Assembly: GCA_947178195.1 (NCBI GenBank)
Contig: CAMWXM010000012.1
Coordinates: forward strand, 1 to 22,643
Direction of reading: 5' to 3'
Origin: an uncultured Ruminococcus sp.
GTDB lineage: Bacteria > Bacillota > Clostridia > Oscillospirales > Ruminococcaceae
DNA length: 22,643 nucleotides
Shown: positions 1-6,278 of the stretch, one piece after another
Numbering within the stretch: position 1 is the stretch's first letter
Layout: every line of letters begins with the position of its first letter
Made by a program: the position numbers and the translations under genes
Notes under the pieces: model-generated
Databases searched by the model: none
What the model was told of the DNA's origin: nothing
The model's input: only the letters and a program-made list of their open reading frames with translations

Positions 1-7
1 GCTTAGG

Positions 8-52
8 ACAATACTGCATAATTTTTTAATATGCAGTATTGTTTTATTTTTA
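8..52 (+). terminator. Rho-independent terminator of an upstream gene
   Basis: A perfect 12-bp stem pairs 9-20 with 30-41 around a 9-nt loop. It is followed by a T-rich tract (ttttattttt) at 42-51. The gene it terminates lies left of the window on the same strand. Confidence 0.85.
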
Positions 53-70
53 TGGGTTTAATTTTAGAAG

Positions 71-95
71 TTACTGTCGATATATATTACAGTAA
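71..95. promoter_or_regulatory. Inverted repeat upstream of the first gene
   Basis: TTACTGT (71-77) and ACAGTAA (89-95) form a perfect 7-bp inverted repeat with an 11-nt AT-rich spacer, 51 nt upstream of the chosen start codon at 146. It could be an operator or a small hairpin. No convincing -35/-10 pair could be fixed around it. Its half-sites match those of the palindrome at 10860-10877, but the spacing differs. Confidence 0.35.
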
Positions 96-145
96 ATTAT
101 GTCTGAACGGAGTTTGTCATAATTATATGAAAGGAGATAATGTTT

Positions 146-1069
146 ATGGACTTTACTTCAATTGGTTCGCTTACTAATTATACTAAAACTATGAAGCTTA
201 AAAACGATTGGAATAAAAAGAAGAGAGAAAACGACCTTGGATCCCAATCAAAAAAATCCGAGCTGGAAAGAAAGAACGATATGTTCAAAGCCGATTATAA
301 AAAACAGCAGGAAGAACATAAGGCTGATAAAATGCTCCAGAATATAAATTCAAAGCTTGCTGCTGGAACAGACCTTACTCCGGCTGAAATGCTGTATCTG
401 AGAACCAAAGACCCCAATAAATATCAGGAACTAAAAAATCAGGAGCGGGAAAAGAAAAATTATGAGCGTGAATTAAAAAACTGCAAAACCAAAGAAGAGG
501 TTCAGCGGTTGAAAATGTCCGTTGTGGGTTCGGCTCTTTCAAGTATAAATGCCGTTAAAAGCAATCCTAATATCCCGGATTCCGCAAAGCTTGCAGTAGC
601 CCAGCGTGAATTGAGAAAGCTGGACGAATATAAAAAAGTAGACGCTGAATTTGCAAAAAGCGGCGAGCTTTCAAAGCTTCCTACCGAAGAAGAAGTACGA
701 CAGGTTGAAAAGGATAAGACTGAGGCAAGAGAAGCGGAAATCGAAAAGCTTTATGAATCTGCTAAAGAGCTTGTTGCTGATATGGAAAAGGATATCAAGC
801 CTGAAGAAACAGATGCTGTTGCAGATGAATCAAAGGCAAACACTGAAGCTGAAACAGTTTCGGATACGGAAAATGATACACTGCTAAAGGAAATCGTGGC
901 TGAACAGCAGGATAAGCGTCCTACTGAAACCGAGGCGGAATACAGTCCGGAAGCTAAAAAGGTAAAGAGAGCTAAAGCAAGGGCTGCATATAACGAATCG
1001 AAAAATGCGATAAAAAACAGCAATGCGGTTTTATTTGCCACATTCAAAAGTAAAACTCCCATTAAATAA
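146..1069 (+). CDS. Hypothetical highly charged, coiled-coil-rich protein
   Basis: I do not recognise this protein. From the second ATG it is 307 residues, with no signal peptide and no membrane segment, so it is probably cytoplasmic. The first 120 residues are rich in K/E/N/Q with helix-like spacing, suggesting coiled coil. A short motif 'LTPAEMLYLRTKDPNKY' sits near residue 75. The segment around residues 185-270 is strongly acidic (E/D/T/A-rich), and the last 35 residues are basic. The start at 146 is preferred over 140 because AAGGAG (131-136) lies 9 nt from 146 but only 3 nt from 140. The stop is 14 nt before the kinase gene, so the two are probably cotranscribed. The composition suits a structural or scaffold-like protein, but no function can be assigned. 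Confidence 0.8.
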   Translation: MDFTSIGSLTNYTKTMKLKNDWNKKKRENDLGSQSKKSELERKNDMFKADYKKQQEEHKADKMLQNINSKLAAGTDLTPAEMLYLRTKDPNKYQELKNQEREKKNYERELKNCKTKEEVQRLKMSVVGSALSSINAVKSNPNIPDSAKLAVAQRELRKLDEYKKVDAEFAKSGELSKLPTEEEVRQVEKDKTEAREAEIEKLYESAKELVADMEKDIKPEETDAVADESKANTEAETVSDTENDTLLKEIVAEQQDKRPTETEAEYSPEAKKVKRAKARAAYNESKNAIKNSNAVLFATFKSKTPIK

Positions 1070-1083
1070 TCTGAGGAAAAAAT

Positions 1084-1986
1084 ATGATATATACCGTAAC
1101 CTTTAACCCTGCCCTTGATTATGCTATGATAACCGACAAGCTCACTTTGGGAGAAACTAACCGCAGTCGGGAAGAATATATTTTAACAGGCGGAAAGGGT
1201 ATAAATGTTTCCGCTATGCTATGCAATCTGGGAATCGAAAATACAGCTCTGGGTTTTATAGGCGGATTTACGGGAATGGAAATAAAAAAACGTGCCGAAA
1301 AAATTGGCTGTATATGCGATTTTATAGAGGTCGGCGGACTTTCCAGGATAAACGTAAAAATAAAATCAGAACAGGAAACGGAAATCAACGGTTCTGGACC
1401 GGTTATAAACAGCGAACATATTTCAAAGCTTATTGAAAAAATAAGCCGTCTTAAAAGCGGAGATTATCTTGTTCTTGCCGGAAGTATACCCAACGGTATC
1501 AGCGATAATGTCTACGGCGAAATCATGAAAAATACCGACAGCGGTGTAAAAATTATCGTTGATGCTGCCGGAAGCCTTCTTATGAACGCAGTTTCGCAAA
1601 AACCGTTTCTTATCAAACCTAATCATCACGAATTAAGCGCAGTCGCAGAAAAAACGCTGGGCGATAACAGGCAGGAAGTGCTTGAGCATGCCGAAAAGTT
1701 AAAAAACAAGGGAGCTGAAAACGTGCTGGTATCTCTTGCCGGCAACGGTGCAGTTCTTTCGGCAGCCAACGGAAACAATTATGAGTCTGCCGCTCCATCA
1801 GGAATTGTTGTGGATTCCGTAGGTGCAGGCGATTCGATGGTCGCAGGATTTCTTTTCGGCTGGATAGAAAGCGGAGACTATGAACATGCATTTAAAATGA
1901 GCATAGCTTCGGGAAGCGCAAGTACATTTTCAAAAGGATTTGCAAAAAAATCCGATGTTTTAAAGCTTTATTCCTCCTTAAAATAA
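1084..1986 (+). CDS. fruK: PfkB-family sugar-phosphate kinase, probably 1-phosphofructokinase
   Basis: This 300-residue protein belongs to the ribokinase/PfkB family. The N-terminus 'MIYTVTFNPALDYAM', 'TGGKGINVS' (residues 36-44) and 'LGFIGGFTG' are typical of clostridial 1-phosphofructokinase and tagatose-6-phosphate kinase. The C-terminal anion-hole/catalytic motif GAGD is at 247-250, with Asp250 as the catalytic base. Family members phosphorylate fructose-1-phosphate (or tagatose-6-phosphate) with ATP in the cytoplasm. Length is normal for the family. GAGG lies 7 nt before the ATG. Usually fruK sits with a DeoR regulator and fruA PTS gene. Here neither is present, and the partner is an unknown charged protein, so the exact substrate is uncertain. 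Confidence 0.82.
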   Translation: MIYTVTFNPALDYAMITDKLTLGETNRSREEYILTGGKGINVSAMLCNLGIENTALGFIGGFTGMEIKKRAEKIGCICDFIEVGGLSRINVKIKSEQETEINGSGPVINSEHISKLIEKISRLKSGDYLVLAGSIPNGISDNVYGEIMKNTDSGVKIIVDAAGSLLMNAVSQKPFLIKPNHHELSAVAEKTLGDNRQEVLEHAEKLKNKGAENVLVSLAGNGAVLSAANGNNYESAAPSGIVVDSVGAGDSMVAGFLFGWIESGDYEHAFKMSIASGSASTFSKGFAKKSDVLKLYSSLK

Positions 1987-1992
1987 ACATTT

Positions 1993-2013
1993 TGCTGTAA
2001 AAAACAGCATTTT
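1993..2013 (+). terminator. Weak terminator-like hairpin after fruK
   Basis: A 6-bp stem TGCTGT (1993-1998)/ACAGCA (2004-2009) with an A5 loop is followed by TTTT. It is short and low in GC, so termination efficiency is doubtful. Confidence 0.4.
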
Positions 2014-2058
2014 GGAATATCCCCCATATCCGATATGATCGAATATGGGGGATATTCC
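2014..2058. repeat. Long perfect palindrome (16-bp stem hairpin)
   Basis: GGAATATCCCCCATAT (2014-2029) is perfectly complementary to 2043-2058. The intervening 13 nt contain a further 4-bp stem (2031-2034 with 2038-2041). There is no T-tract on either side, so it is not a standard terminator. It may be a dispersed palindromic element or a recognition site. Confidence 0.6.
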
Positions 2059-2063
2059 ACATA

Positions 2064-2123
2064 ATACTAATTCCAAATCACCATGTAGACAATCTTGTAT
2101 ATAGTTTGATATGGAATTAGTAT
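2064..2123. repeat. Short element with terminal inverted repeats (MITE-like)
   Basis: ATACTAATTCCA (2064-2075) is the perfect inverse of 2112-2123. After one mismatch, 4 more pairs follow (2077-2080 with 2107-2110). The whole element is about 60 nt with a 26-nt AT-rich centre. Near-symmetric ends and placement in a gene-free gap resemble a tiny non-coding mobile element. Only one copy is visible here. Confidence 0.45.
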
Positions 2124-2152
2124 AAATTCAAGAAAAGTTACCCATAAAGGTG

Positions 2153-2181
2153 TTGACTTATATGTCGTAAAATGCTATAAT
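2153..2181 (+). promoter_or_regulatory. Sigma-A promoter of serC-serA
   Basis: The -35 TTGACT (2153-2158) and -10 TATAAT (2176-2181) are separated by 17 nt. A TGC triplet just before the -10 gives an extended -10. Transcription should start near 2188, leaving a leader of about 75 nt. Confidence 0.88.
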
Positions 2182-2199
2182 ATTAAGGTATGAAATAAA

Positions 2200-2233
2200 A
2201 AATCCGGTTATCTGATTGCATATGAACGGATTT
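2200..2233 (+). promoter_or_regulatory. Hairpin in the serC 5' leader
   Basis: AAATCCG (2200-2206) pairs with CGGATTT (2227-2233) around a 20-nt loop, inside the predicted untranslated leader and 17 nt upstream of the GGAGG at 2250. It has no U-tract and matches no riboswitch class I recognise. A role in translation or mRNA stability is possible. Confidence 0.35.
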
Positions 2234-2263
2234 AACAAATATTAAACTTGGAGGTTATAAATA

Positions 2264-3346
2264 ATGAGCAGAGTATATAATTTCAGTGCAGGTCCTGCTG
2301 TACTTCCTGAAGAAGTACTTAAAGAAGCCGCAGAGGAAATGTTGGATTATAAGGGTACGGGTATGTCCGTAATGGAAATGAGCCACCGTTCAAAGGCTTA
2401 TGATGAAATTATCAAGGACGCAGAAAAGGATATTCGTGAGCTTATGAATATCCCTGATAACTACAAGGTTCTTTTCCTTCAGGGCGGCGCTTCACAGCAG
2501 TTTGCGGCAGTTCCGATGAACCTTATGAAAAATAAAAAAGCAGCTTATATTATAACAGGTCAGTGGGCAAAGAAGGCTTTCCAGGAAGCTAAAATTTACG
2601 GCGAAGCTGTTGAAGTGGCTTCATCTGCTGATAAGACATTTTCTTATATTCCTGATTGTTCAAACCTTGATATTCCTGAGGACGCAGATTACGTTTATAT
2701 CTGTGAAAACAATACTATTTATGGTACAAAGTTCTGGCAACTCCCTGATACAAAGGGTAAAGACCTTGTTGCAGACGTTTCATCATGCTTCCTTTCAGAA
2801 CCTGTTGACGTTACAAAATACGGCGTTATCTATGGCGGCGTTCAGAAAAATGTTGGTCCTGCCGGCGTTGTTATAGCTATTATCCGTGAAGACCTTATCA
2901 GCGATGATGTTCTGACCGGAACTCCTACAATGCTGAAATGGAAAACTCAGGCTGACGCTGATTCCCTTTACAATACTCCTCCATGCTATGGAATTTATAT
3001 CTGTGGCAAGGTGTTTAAATGGATCAAGAAGATGGGCGGTCTTGAGGCTATGAAAAAGCATAACGAAAAGAAGGCTGCTATACTTTATGATTTTCTCGAT
3101 AACAGCAAGCTTTTCAAGGGCACTGTTGAAAAGAAAGACCGTTCGCTTATGAATGTTCCTTTTGTAACAGGCAATGAAGAGCTCGACGCTAAATTTGTCA
3201 AGGAAGCTAAGGCTGCCGGATTTGAAAACCTCAAGGGTCACAGAACAGTCGGCGGTATGAGAGCTTCTATCTACAACGCTATGCCTGTAGAAGGCGTTGA
3301 AAAGCTTGTTGAATTTATGAAAAAATTTGAAGCTGAAAATGCCTGA
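2264..3346 (+). CDS. serC: Phosphoserine aminotransferase
   Basis: This 360-residue PLP enzyme transaminates 3-phosphohydroxypyruvate with glutamate to O-phosphoserine, the second step of serine synthesis. The class-V aminotransferase hallmarks are clear: N-terminal 'YNFSAGPAVLPEEVL', 'LFLQGGASQQF' (about residues 70-80, phosphate/PLP loop), and 'YGGVQKNVGPAG' with the PLP Schiff-base lysine at Lys195. The C-terminus carries 'GHRTVGGMRASIYNAMP', the substrate-binding Arg region. Length is the family norm. GGAGG lies 9 nt before the ATG. It is the first gene after a strong promoter, and serA follows 30 nt downstream, so the two are an operon. SerC of this family can also act in pyridoxal-phosphate synthesis, but the serA neighbour points to serine. 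Confidence 0.97.
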   Translation: MSRVYNFSAGPAVLPEEVLKEAAEEMLDYKGTGMSVMEMSHRSKAYDEIIKDAEKDIRELMNIPDNYKVLFLQGGASQQFAAVPMNLMKNKKAAYIITGQWAKKAFQEAKIYGEAVEVASSADKTFSYIPDCSNLDIPEDADYVYICENNTIYGTKFWQLPDTKGKDLVADVSSCFLSEPVDVTKYGVIYGGVQKNVGPAGVVIAIIREDLISDDVLTGTPTMLKWKTQADADSLYNTPPCYGIYICGKVFKWIKKMGGLEAMKKHNEKKAAILYDFLDNSKLFKGTVEKKDRSLMNVPFVTGNEELDAKFVKEAKAAGFENLKGHRTVGGMRASIYNAMPVEGVEKLVEFMKKFEAENA

Positions 3347-3376
3347 TTAAATATTTCTGAAAAGAGGTAATTACAA

Positions 3377-4537
3377 ATGTACAATATTCAAACATTAAAT
3401 AAAATCGCTGCTGTAGGAACAAACAGATTCGACAGCGCAAAATATAAAGTTGGCGAAGAAGTTTCAAGTCCTGACGCTATAATGGTACGTTCTGCTAAAA
3501 TGCACGATATGACTTTTGAACCAAATCTTCTTGCTATTGCAAGAGCAGGTGCAGGTGTTAATAATATTCCTGTTGACAAATGTGCTGAACAGGGTATCGT
3601 TGTGTTCAATACACCCGGCGCTAATGCAAATGCTGTTAAAGAGCTTGCTATCTGTGCGCTTTTGCTTGCTTCAAGAAAAATCACAGAGGCTGCTGCATGG
3701 GCGGCTTCTCTTAAGGGTACTCCTGACGCTCCAAAGACGGTCGAAGGCGGAAAAGCTAAATTTGCAGGCCCTGAAATTTATGGCAAGACTCTCGGCGTTA
3801 TTGGTCTTGGTGCAATCGGCGGAAAAATTGCAAACGCTGCGGTTTCTCTCGGAATGAAGGTTATCGGCTACGACCCGTTCCTTTCGGTAAATGCCGCTAT
3901 CAATCTTAACCCAAGAGTAAAGGTTACAGCAGATATAAACGATATTTACACAAACAGCGATTATATTACTCTTCATGTTCCTTATACTGCTGATTCAAAG
4001 AATATGATAGACGCTGAACAAATCTCAACAATGAAAGACGGCGTTCGTATTATCAACTTGGCTCGTGGAGAGCTTATTAACAGTGAGGCTGTAGTTAAGG
4101 CTATTGCTGACGGCAAGGTTGCAAAATATGTAACAGACTTTGCAGATGATACTGTTTTAGGTGTTGAAAATGTTATTGTTCTGCCGCATCTCGGAGCTTC
4201 AACTCCTGAAAGCGAGGACAACTGCGCAGTTATGGCTGCTGATGAGCTTATGGATTATATCGAAAACGGCAACATTAAAAACAGCGTAAACTTCCCTAAC
4301 GCTATTATGAATGCGACAGGTACTAAAATTTGCATACTCCATAAAAATATCCCTAATGTTATCGCTAAAATCACTTCTGTATGCGGTAACGATGGTCTGA
4401 ATATTGATAATATGGTAAATGCAAGTAAGAAAGATAACGCTTATACAATGCTTGACGTTGCAGGCGATGTACCGGATAAAATTGCAGAAGAAATGAGCGC
4501 AGTTGACGGCATCATTAAGGTAAGAATTATTAAATAA
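3377..4537 (+). CDS. serA: D-3-phosphoglycerate dehydrogenase with C-terminal ACT domain
   Basis: This 386-residue NAD-dependent enzyme oxidises 3-phosphoglycerate to 3-phosphohydroxypyruvate, the first step of serine synthesis, feeding SerC encoded just upstream. Domains in order: split substrate-binding domain with 'RAGAGVNNIP' and 'NTPGANANAVKELA'; Rossmann fold with 'GLGAIG' at 143-148; catalytic Arg in 'NLARGELIN'; catalytic His271 in 'LPHLGASTPESE'; and an ACT domain from about residue 316 ('KICILHKNIPNVIAKI'). The ACT domain suggests feedback by serine, as known for the family. It is the short form, without the extra domain of the longest SerA type. No serB phosphatase gene is in the window. 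Confidence 0.97.
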   Translation: MYNIQTLNKIAAVGTNRFDSAKYKVGEEVSSPDAIMVRSAKMHDMTFEPNLLAIARAGAGVNNIPVDKCAEQGIVVFNTPGANANAVKELAICALLLASRKITEAAAWAASLKGTPDAPKTVEGGKAKFAGPEIYGKTLGVIGLGAIGGKIANAAVSLGMKVIGYDPFLSVNAAINLNPRVKVTADINDIYTNSDYITLHVPYTADSKNMIDAEQISTMKDGVRIINLARGELINSEAVVKAIADGKVAKYVTDFADDTVLGVENVIVLPHLGASTPESEDNCAVMAADELMDYIENGNIKNSVNFPNAIMNATGTKICILHKNIPNVIAKITSVCGNDGLNIDNMVNASKKDNAYTMLDVAGDVPDKIAEEMSAVDGIIKVRIIK

Positions 4538-4552
4538 GTTTTATAAAATATT

Positions 4553-4587
4553 TTATCCCTCACTTTTTGTGAGGGATAATTATTTAT
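4553..4587 (+). terminator. Terminator of serC-serA
   Basis: An 11-bp perfect stem (4553-4563 with 4569-4579) containing ATCCCTCAC/GTGAGGGAT has a T5 loop. A modest T-rich tail (ttattta) follows. It lies 15 nt after the serA stop. Confidence 0.8.
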
Positions 4588-4688
4588 AATCAGAAATAAA
4601 TTGCATAAAGCCATAAAATCACCAACAATCGCCAATGTCATTATTTTACCAATGCTCATTCAACCTATAAAAACAGCATAATTGCCAC

Positions 4689-4717
4689 TTGACATAAGAA
4701 AACAAATAAGGTATAAT
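4689..4717 (+). promoter_or_regulatory. Consensus sigma-A promoter of the psp operon
   Basis: Exact consensus TTGACA (4689-4694), a 17-nt spacer, and exact consensus TATAAT (4712-4717). The leader of about 80 nt holds a 7-bp hairpin, CCAAAGC (4735-4741) with GCTTTGG (4752-4758). A fully consensus promoter suggests high or repressor-limited expression. Confidence 0.9.
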
Positions 4718-4802
4718 ATTAAGGGTAATATTGCCCAAAGCCGAAAGATGTGCTTTGGATGTATTGACTTAAAGCTGATTTTAATGGGGAGGCTGCTTAC
4801 AG

Positions 4803-5261
4803 ATGGATAAAAAGCTAAAAAAACTTGAAGAAGAACAGCGGCGTCTTATGAACGAAATAGATAATATGAAAAATACTAATAAGCATAACTCCGCTGGCAG
4901 CTCAGGAAGTCTTTTACAATTTGTAATCGGTCTTGTTCTTCTAGGAGCCGGACTTTTCTGGATTTTTCAGTCGGTTCATGTTTCTTCCTCCTTCGGCTCT
5001 TTTTATCATATTGGAAGCTGGGCAGCGCCTAACGGTACTATCATCATACCGCTGCTGATAGGGATAGTTATGCTGTTTCTGATGGAACGTAAAATTTTTG
5101 GCTGGATTGTGACCGGTATAGGCATTGCCATAATATTGATTGCTGTAATTACAAGCGTCCGACTGTATTTCACAGGTGGAAATCTCTTCAATTATATTTT
5201 GATGTTCGGATTTACTGCTGTGGGAGGCGGTCTCGTTCTAAAAAATTTATTTAAAAAATAA
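4803..5261 (+). CDS. Four-helix membrane protein encoded before pspA
   Basis: This 152-residue protein has a charged helical N-terminus (residues 1-27, 'MDKKLKKLEEEQRRLMNEID', coiled-coil-like) on the probable cytoplasmic side. A Ser/Gly linker and four hydrophobic helices follow at about 37-56, 78-94, 98-119 and 129-147. No catalytic motif is visible. GGGGAGG (4786-4792) supports the start. It is the first gene after a consensus promoter and lies 17 nt before pspA. By context it may anchor or signal to PspA at the membrane, as small membrane proteins do in other Psp/Lia systems. That is inference, since I cannot assign it to PspB, PspC or LiaF by sequence. Confidence 0.85.
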   Translation: MDKKLKKLEEEQRRLMNEIDNMKNTNKHNSAGSSGSLLQFVIGLVLLGAGLFWIFQSVHVSSSFGSFYHIGSWAAPNGTIIIPLLIGIVMLFLMERKIFGWIVTGIGIAIILIAVITSVRLYFTGGNLFNYILMFGFTAVGGGLVLKNLFKK

Positions 5262-5278
5262 TGGAGGTATTATAACTC

Positions 5279-5956
5279 ATGGGAATTTTTTCAAGACTCA
5301 GCGATCTGCTCAAATCAAACATAAACGATCTCATTGATAAAGCGGAAGATCCTGAAAAAATGGTAAAGCAGATAATTATCGACATGCAAAAAGAACTCAA
5401 TAATTCGACCCAGGCACTGGGAAAGGCTATGGCTGCTGAAAGAACAGCTAAAAATCAGTATGACGCTGCCGCCGCAAAATCAGCAGACTGGGAAGCAAAG
5501 GCTAAAAGCGCTCTCTCGGCAGGCGATGAGGAGCTTGCAAAAAAAGCGCTTGCAAATAAAGTCAAGGCTGACAAAAATACTCAGCAATACAAGGAAATGT
5601 ATGATACTATTTCAGAACAGACTGAGACTATCAGGACTCAGGTAGAAGTACTGAAATCAAAGCTTCAGGAAGCTAAAAGCCGTCAGGCTATGCTGATTGC
5701 ACGCTCGCAGATGGCAGATACTCAGAAAAATCTTGCCAAAGCGTCAGGAGGATTTGATTCTAACAGCGCCTCGGAAAAATTCGACAGAATGGAAGAAAAG
5801 ATTATGCAGAAAGAGGCCGAAGCACAGGCTTTTTCTGAGATAGCAGCCGAAAACAACATGGCAAACGACGATACGGCTGAACAGTTTGAAAAAATAGAAA
5901 CCGATTCAAAGGTAAATTCGGAACTTGAAAGACTTAAAGCCGAAATGGGAATGTAA
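5279..5956 (+). CDS. pspA: PspA/IM30 (Vipp1) family phage-shock protein
   Basis: This 225-residue protein is almost entirely helical and charged, as expected for the ESCRT-III-related PspA/IM30 family. These proteins polymerise on the inner leaflet and protect damaged membranes. The amphipathic N-terminal helix and family motif are plain: 'MGIFSRLSDLLKSNINDLID' then 'KAEDPEKMVKQIIIDMQKEL'. The long hairpin coiled coil spans about 25-150. A less conserved helical tail ('SEKFDRMEEKIMQKEAEAQA') ends near residue 222 with 'ELERLKAEMGM'. Length is normal. A GGAGG at 5263-5267 precedes it. It sits between two membrane-protein genes in one operon under the 4689-4717 promoter. Confidence 0.95.
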   Translation: MGIFSRLSDLLKSNINDLIDKAEDPEKMVKQIIIDMQKELNNSTQALGKAMAAERTAKNQYDAAAAKSADWEAKAKSALSAGDEELAKKALANKVKADKNTQQYKEMYDTISEQTETIRTQVEVLKSKLQEAKSRQAMLIARSQMADTQKNLAKASGGFDSNSASEKFDRMEEKIMQKEAEAQAFSEIAAENNMANDDTAEQFEKIETDSKVNSELERLKAEMGM

Positions 5957-5968
5957 AGGAGAATTGAC

Positions 5969-6124
5969 ATGGACGAAAATAAGAAAAACAACGCTAAGGT
6001 TTTTATCCCTATTCTTGCAGTACTTATTTGCATGATATCTTCTGTTGCGTACATTGTTTTTAAAATGAGCAGCAATAAGGATCACGAGGATAAATGGAAG
6101 GATTATGACGAATGCGGAATCTGA
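5969..6124 (+). CDS. Small single-span membrane protein in the psp operon
   Basis: This 51-codon ORF begins 12 nt after the pspA stop. It has an excellent Shine-Dalgarno, AAAGGAG at 5955-5961, which overlaps that stop and lies 7 nt from the ATG. The product has a charged N-terminus ('MDENKKNNAK'), one hydrophobic helix at about 11-31 ('VFIPILAVLICMISSVAYIV'), and a very polar Lys/Asp-rich tail with a late Cys. A strong stem-loop follows at 6160-6181. Spacing, RBS and clean membrane topology make it a likely real gene. It resembles the small membrane partners of PspA-type systems in architecture only, and no homology is claimed. Confidence 0.75.
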   Translation: MDENKKNNAKVFIPILAVLICMISSVAYIVFKMSSNKDHEDKWKDYDECGI

Positions 6125-6159
6125 GCAGGGAATTTTAAAACCAGATTTCTATAAATTGA

Positions 6160-6181
6160 CAGACGCTCCAAAGAGCGTCTG
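6160..6181 (+). terminator. Stem-loop after the psp operon, probable terminator
   Basis: A perfect 9-bp GC-rich stem CAGACGCTC (6160-6168) with 6173-6181 encloses a CAAA tetraloop. The stability fits a terminator, but no T-tract follows, so it may instead be an mRNA 3'-end stabiliser. Confidence 0.5.
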
Positions 6182-6202
6182 CTCGGTTCTAAAAACTAAA
6201 AT

Positions 6203-6247
6203 TTTTAAGGCAATATCTCACAAAGCTTGTGTGGTATTGCCTTAAAA
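6203..6247. repeat. Palindromic repeat, copy 1
   Basis: A 13-bp outer stem (6203-6215 with 6235-6247) centred on AAGGCAATA/TATTGCCTT continues into a mismatched inner stem and a short loop around AAGCTT. Its reverse complement closely matches the element at 20199-20239, including the non-stem loop sequence CTTTGTG. This makes it a dispersed repeat family rather than a chance hairpin. Read on the minus strand it is followed by T-rich sequence and could terminate. Confidence 0.7.
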
Positions 6248-6278
6248 TATTGAGGATAAAAAACAAAAAGGAGACAAC

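Noticed and set aside
751..1062. Minus-strand ORF opposite the acidic part of the first gene
   Set aside because: A hydrophobic/Ser-rich shadow of Glu/Ala codons on the other strand, without its own ribosome site or promoter.
3671..3976. Minus-strand ORF within serA
   Set aside because: Shadow of the well-supported serA reading frame.
6156..6184. TTGACA at 6156-6161 as a -35 for the lipoprotein genes
   Set aside because: It overlaps the psp stem-loop, and no -10-like hexamer lies 16-18 nt downstream.
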